A stretch of DNA of 16,054 bases. Origin: Flavobacterium sp. UBA6721 (lineage in GTDB: Bacteria; Bacteroidota; Bacteroidia; Flavobacteriales; Flavobacteriaceae). The first letter of the stretch is position 1. Each line of letters starts with the position of its first letter. The translations under genes and the position numbers were made by a program. Below the pieces are notes generated by a model. It saw only the letters and a program-made list of their open reading frames with translations. It had not been told where the DNA came from and did no database searches. The stretch lies in the NCBI GenBank assembly GCA_002454195.1, contig DKIJ01000007.1, positions 1 to 16,054 on the forward strand, in the 5' to 3' direction. Below are positions 14,241-16,054 of this stretch, piece by piece.

Positions 14241-14424
14241 AAAAAAGCAACGTTTTTTTCACCATTATAAAATTAAGCCTTCCCTAATCTTTCACAACTT
14301 ATATTAACTTTTAAAAAACCTAATTCTTAAAATAAGCTTATATGACTCCTGTCTTGCCAAGAAGCGGATATATGGTTTAAAAAAACTCTTAATCGCCTTA
14401 ATTATTAATGATGAATATAAATGC

Positions 14425-14432
14425 TAACTTTG
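14425..14432 (+). promoter_or_regulatory. selO promoter -7 element
   Basis: TAACTTTG is an exact TAnnTTTG. Transcription should begin near 14438, leaving about 18 nt of leader before ATG 14456. No clear TTG is seen 19-21 nt upstream. The element decides the start codon: the in-frame ATGs at 14408 and 14411 lie upstream of the predicted transcription start. Confidence 0.45.
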
Positions 14433-14455
14433 TAATACCAATAATTACAATCACA

Positions 14456-16018
14456 ATGAAACTCAACATCCAAGATACCTTCAACAAAGAACTACCCGCC
14501 GACCCAATTACAGAAAACTACGTTCGTCAAGTCGAGCAGGCTTGTTTTTCATTTGTTACCCCAACACAAACTGCTAATCCTGAAATTATTCATATTTCTC
14601 CTGAGATGCTGGAAAATTTAGGATTATCTTCAGATGATGCTTTATCAGAGGAATTCAAAAAAATATTCACTGGAAACGAAGTTTTAGCCAATACTCAACC
14701 TTATGCGATGTGTTACGGCGGACATCAATTTGGCAACTGGGCCGGACAATTAGGCGATGGTCGCGCGATAAATTTAACCGAGATTGTTCACAATGATAAA
14801 CGCTGGGCAATCCAACTTAAAGGAGCTGGAAAAACTCCCTATTCCAGAACTGCCGATGGTTTAGCCGTTTTGCGTTCTTCGATACGGGAATATTTATGCA
14901 GCGAAGCCATGTTTCATCTTGGCGTTCCTACTACCAGAGCTTTATCTCTGGCTTTATCAGGCGATGAAGTTTTAAGAGACGTACTATACAATGGTAATCC
15001 TGCATACGAAAAAGGAGCCATTGTTAGTCGCATTGCACCTAGTTTTTTACGTTTTGGAAACTACCAAATCCTAGCGGTTCGCAATGATATTGAAACTTTA
15101 AAAACATTGGTTAACTATACCATAAAACATTTCTATCTCGAAATTGAAGAACCATCCAAAGAAAATTATTTGAAATTTTTCAAAAAAGTGGCCGAAAATA
15201 GCCTTGAAATGGTCATTCACTGGCAACGCGTGGGTTTTGTACACGGCGTAATGAACACCGATAATATGTCTATTCTAGCCTTGACTATTGATTATGGTCC
15301 TTATGGCTGGCTGGAAGGTTACGATTATGGCTGGACTCCTAATACTACCGACTCCCAACACAAACGTTACCGTTATGGAAACCAACCCAATATAGTACTT
15401 TGGAATTTGTACCAATTAGCGAATGCTTTATATCCATTAATCGAAGAAACAGAAGGATTAGAGCAAGTTTTAGCTGATTTTGGTACTAATTTCGAAAACA
15501 AGTATTTAGACATGATGCGTTCTAAAATTGGCCTTTTCACTCAAGATGAAAACGATCAAAAACTCATTCAGGAATTAGAGAACAATTTGCATTTGACGGA
15601 AACTGACATGACAATTTTCTATAGAAACCTAAGTCGTTTCCAAAAAGAAAAACCAGAACAAGGTATCACGATTATTCAGGATGCTTTTTATAGTTCCATC
15701 GAAGAATTTCCTAAAATTACGGAAGCTTGGACAAAATGGTTTGAAAAATACAGCCTTCGTTTGCAATTAGAAAAAGAAACAGATACCGAACGTGCTGAAA
15801 AAATGAATCTTGTTAATCCAAAATATGTGCTTCGTAATTACATGGCGCAACTTGCTATTGATGCAGCCGACAAAGGAGATTACAGCCTGATTAACGAACT
15901 TTTCAATTTACTTAAAAATCCATATTCTGAACAAGAAGACCAGAAAAAATGGTTCGCTAAACGTCCTGATTGGGCAAGAAACAAAGTAGGTTGCTCGATG
16001 TTGTCGTGTAGTTCTTAA
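14456..16018 (+). CDS. selO: SelO (YdiU/UPF0061) pseudokinase-fold protein AMPylase
   Basis: Member of the selenoprotein O family, which has a protein-kinase fold with inverted ATP orientation and transfers AMP to Ser/Thr/Tyr of target proteins. E. coli SelO acts on redox-linked proteins. The 520 residues include the signature CYGGHQFGNWAGQLGDGRAI, the probable ATP-lysine K122 in QLKGAGKTPYSR, the metal-binding segment HGVMNTDN (N267, D269, N270), and the DFG-equivalent IDYGPYG (D279). The C-terminus ends CSMLSCSS. The third residue from the end, which is selenocysteine in eukaryotic SelO, is Cys here, as in most bacteria; it may form a regulatory disulfide. The start is ATG 14456 (MKLNIQDTFNKELPADP). 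The upstream ATG 14408 would precede the predicted transcription start and adds residues not typical of the family. Confidence 0.95.
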   Translation: MKLNIQDTFNKELPADPITENYVRQVEQACFSFVTPTQTANPEIIHISPEMLENLGLSSDDALSEEFKKIFTGNEVLANTQPYAMCYGGHQFGNWAGQLGDGRAINLTEIVHNDKRWAIQLKGAGKTPYSRTADGLAVLRSSIREYLCSEAMFHLGVPTTRALSLALSGDEVLRDVLYNGNPAYEKGAIVSRIAPSFLRFGNYQILAVRNDIETLKTLVNYTIKHFYLEIEEPSKENYLKFFKKVAENSLEMVIHWQRVGFVHGVMNTDNMSILALTIDYGPYGWLEGYDYGWTPNTTDSQHKRYRYGNQPNIVLWNLYQLANALYPLIEETEGLEQVLADFGTNFENKYLDMMRSKIGLFTQDENDQKLIQELENNLHLTETDMTIFYRNLSRFQKEKPEQGITIIQDAFYSSIEEFPKITEAWTKWFEKYSLRLQLEKETDTERAEKMNLVNPKYVLRNYMAQLAIDAADKGDYSLINELFNLLKNPYSEQEDQKKWFAKRPDWARNKVGCSMLSCSS

Positions 16019-16028
16019 TCTATTTCTA

Positions 16029-16043
16029 TTACCCGTTGGGTGA
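16029..16043 (+). other. Short stem-loop after selO
   Basis: TTACCC and GGGTGA (one G-T pair) surround a GTT loop 10 nt after the selO stop. No T-run follows before the window ends, so a terminator is not established. It could be the edge of an intergenic palindrome that continues outside the window. Confidence 0.3.
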
Positions 16044-16054
16044 AATTAAATAAT

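Larger units (their letters stand above)
14014..14455. other. tgt/selO divergent intergenic region
   Basis: This 442-bp region lies between divergently transcribed genes. From left to right it holds the tgt leader with a small hairpin, the tgt promoter (14057-14064), the inverted copy of the dispersed repeat (14121-14240), a featureless AT-rich stretch (14241-14420), and the selO promoter (14425-14432). A 72-codon open frame on the + strand across the repeat is not credible, because it is made of repeat sequence and homopolymers. Confidence 0.8.

Noticed and set aside
14052..14270. 72-codon + strand open frame in the tgt/selO intergenic region
   Set aside because: It spans the structured repeat and homopolymer runs; the residues reflect repeat sequence rather than a protein.
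14408..14455. selO starting at ATG 14408
   Set aside because: The promoter -7 element at 14425-14432 would lie inside the coding sequence, and the extra 16 residues are not typical of the family.

Overview
This is AT-rich chromosomal DNA from a member of the Bacteroidetes, most likely Flavobacterium or a close relative. The evidence is the flavobacterial-looking proteins, the general lack of Shine-Dalgarno sequences, and repeated TAnnTTTG promoter elements of the Bacteroidetes sigma-ABfr type ahead of genes. I recognised these by reading alone; no database search was run. No tRNA, rRNA, IS element, prophage or CRISPR array was seen.

Layout. Bases 1-294 are intergenic. They hold one copy of a structured dispersed repeat and the thrS promoter. 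A translation operon follows on the + strand: thrS, infC, rpmI, rplT, closed by a strong intrinsic terminator at 3605-3640. Two starts need care here. infC begins at a non-canonical ATA (2258), and rplT begins at ATG 3220. Next on the + strand is a compact signalling unit (3740-6681): a lipobox-bearing TPR sensor histidine kinase, a NarL/LuxR-type response regulator, a perfect 7+7 bp palindrome at about -42 of a promoter, and a small lipoprotein of unknown function. I infer that the phosphorylated regulator binds the palindrome and switches on the lipoprotein gene.

The - strand from 14013 down to 6685 carries three units. The first is tgt, an LptF/LptG-type permease and an EamA transporter. 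The permease and transporter genes overlap by 14 bp, and tgt is separated from them by two small heptamer repeat arrays. The second is accA, with its own promoters and terminator. The third is dnaB followed by a secreted protein whose homologues are, to my recollection, often mislabelled asparagine synthetase B. It runs into the + strand lipoprotein gene with only 3 bp between stop codons.

A 442-bp divergent region (14014-14455) holds a second, inverted copy of the dispersed repeat between the tgt and selO promoters. selO (14456-16018), a predicted protein AMPylase with Cys at the Sec position, closes the window.

The least ordinary observations are: (a) the two repeat copies, whose central stem changes sequence while keeping its pairing, suggesting a structured RNA; (b) the kinase/regulator/palindrome/lipoprotein unit; (c) a DnaB helicase ending in an SSB-like acidic tip (DDDDDDMPF); and (d) a Tgt in which all three zinc-binding cysteines are replaced without any change in length. 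Several of these may be typical of the clade rather than of this strain.
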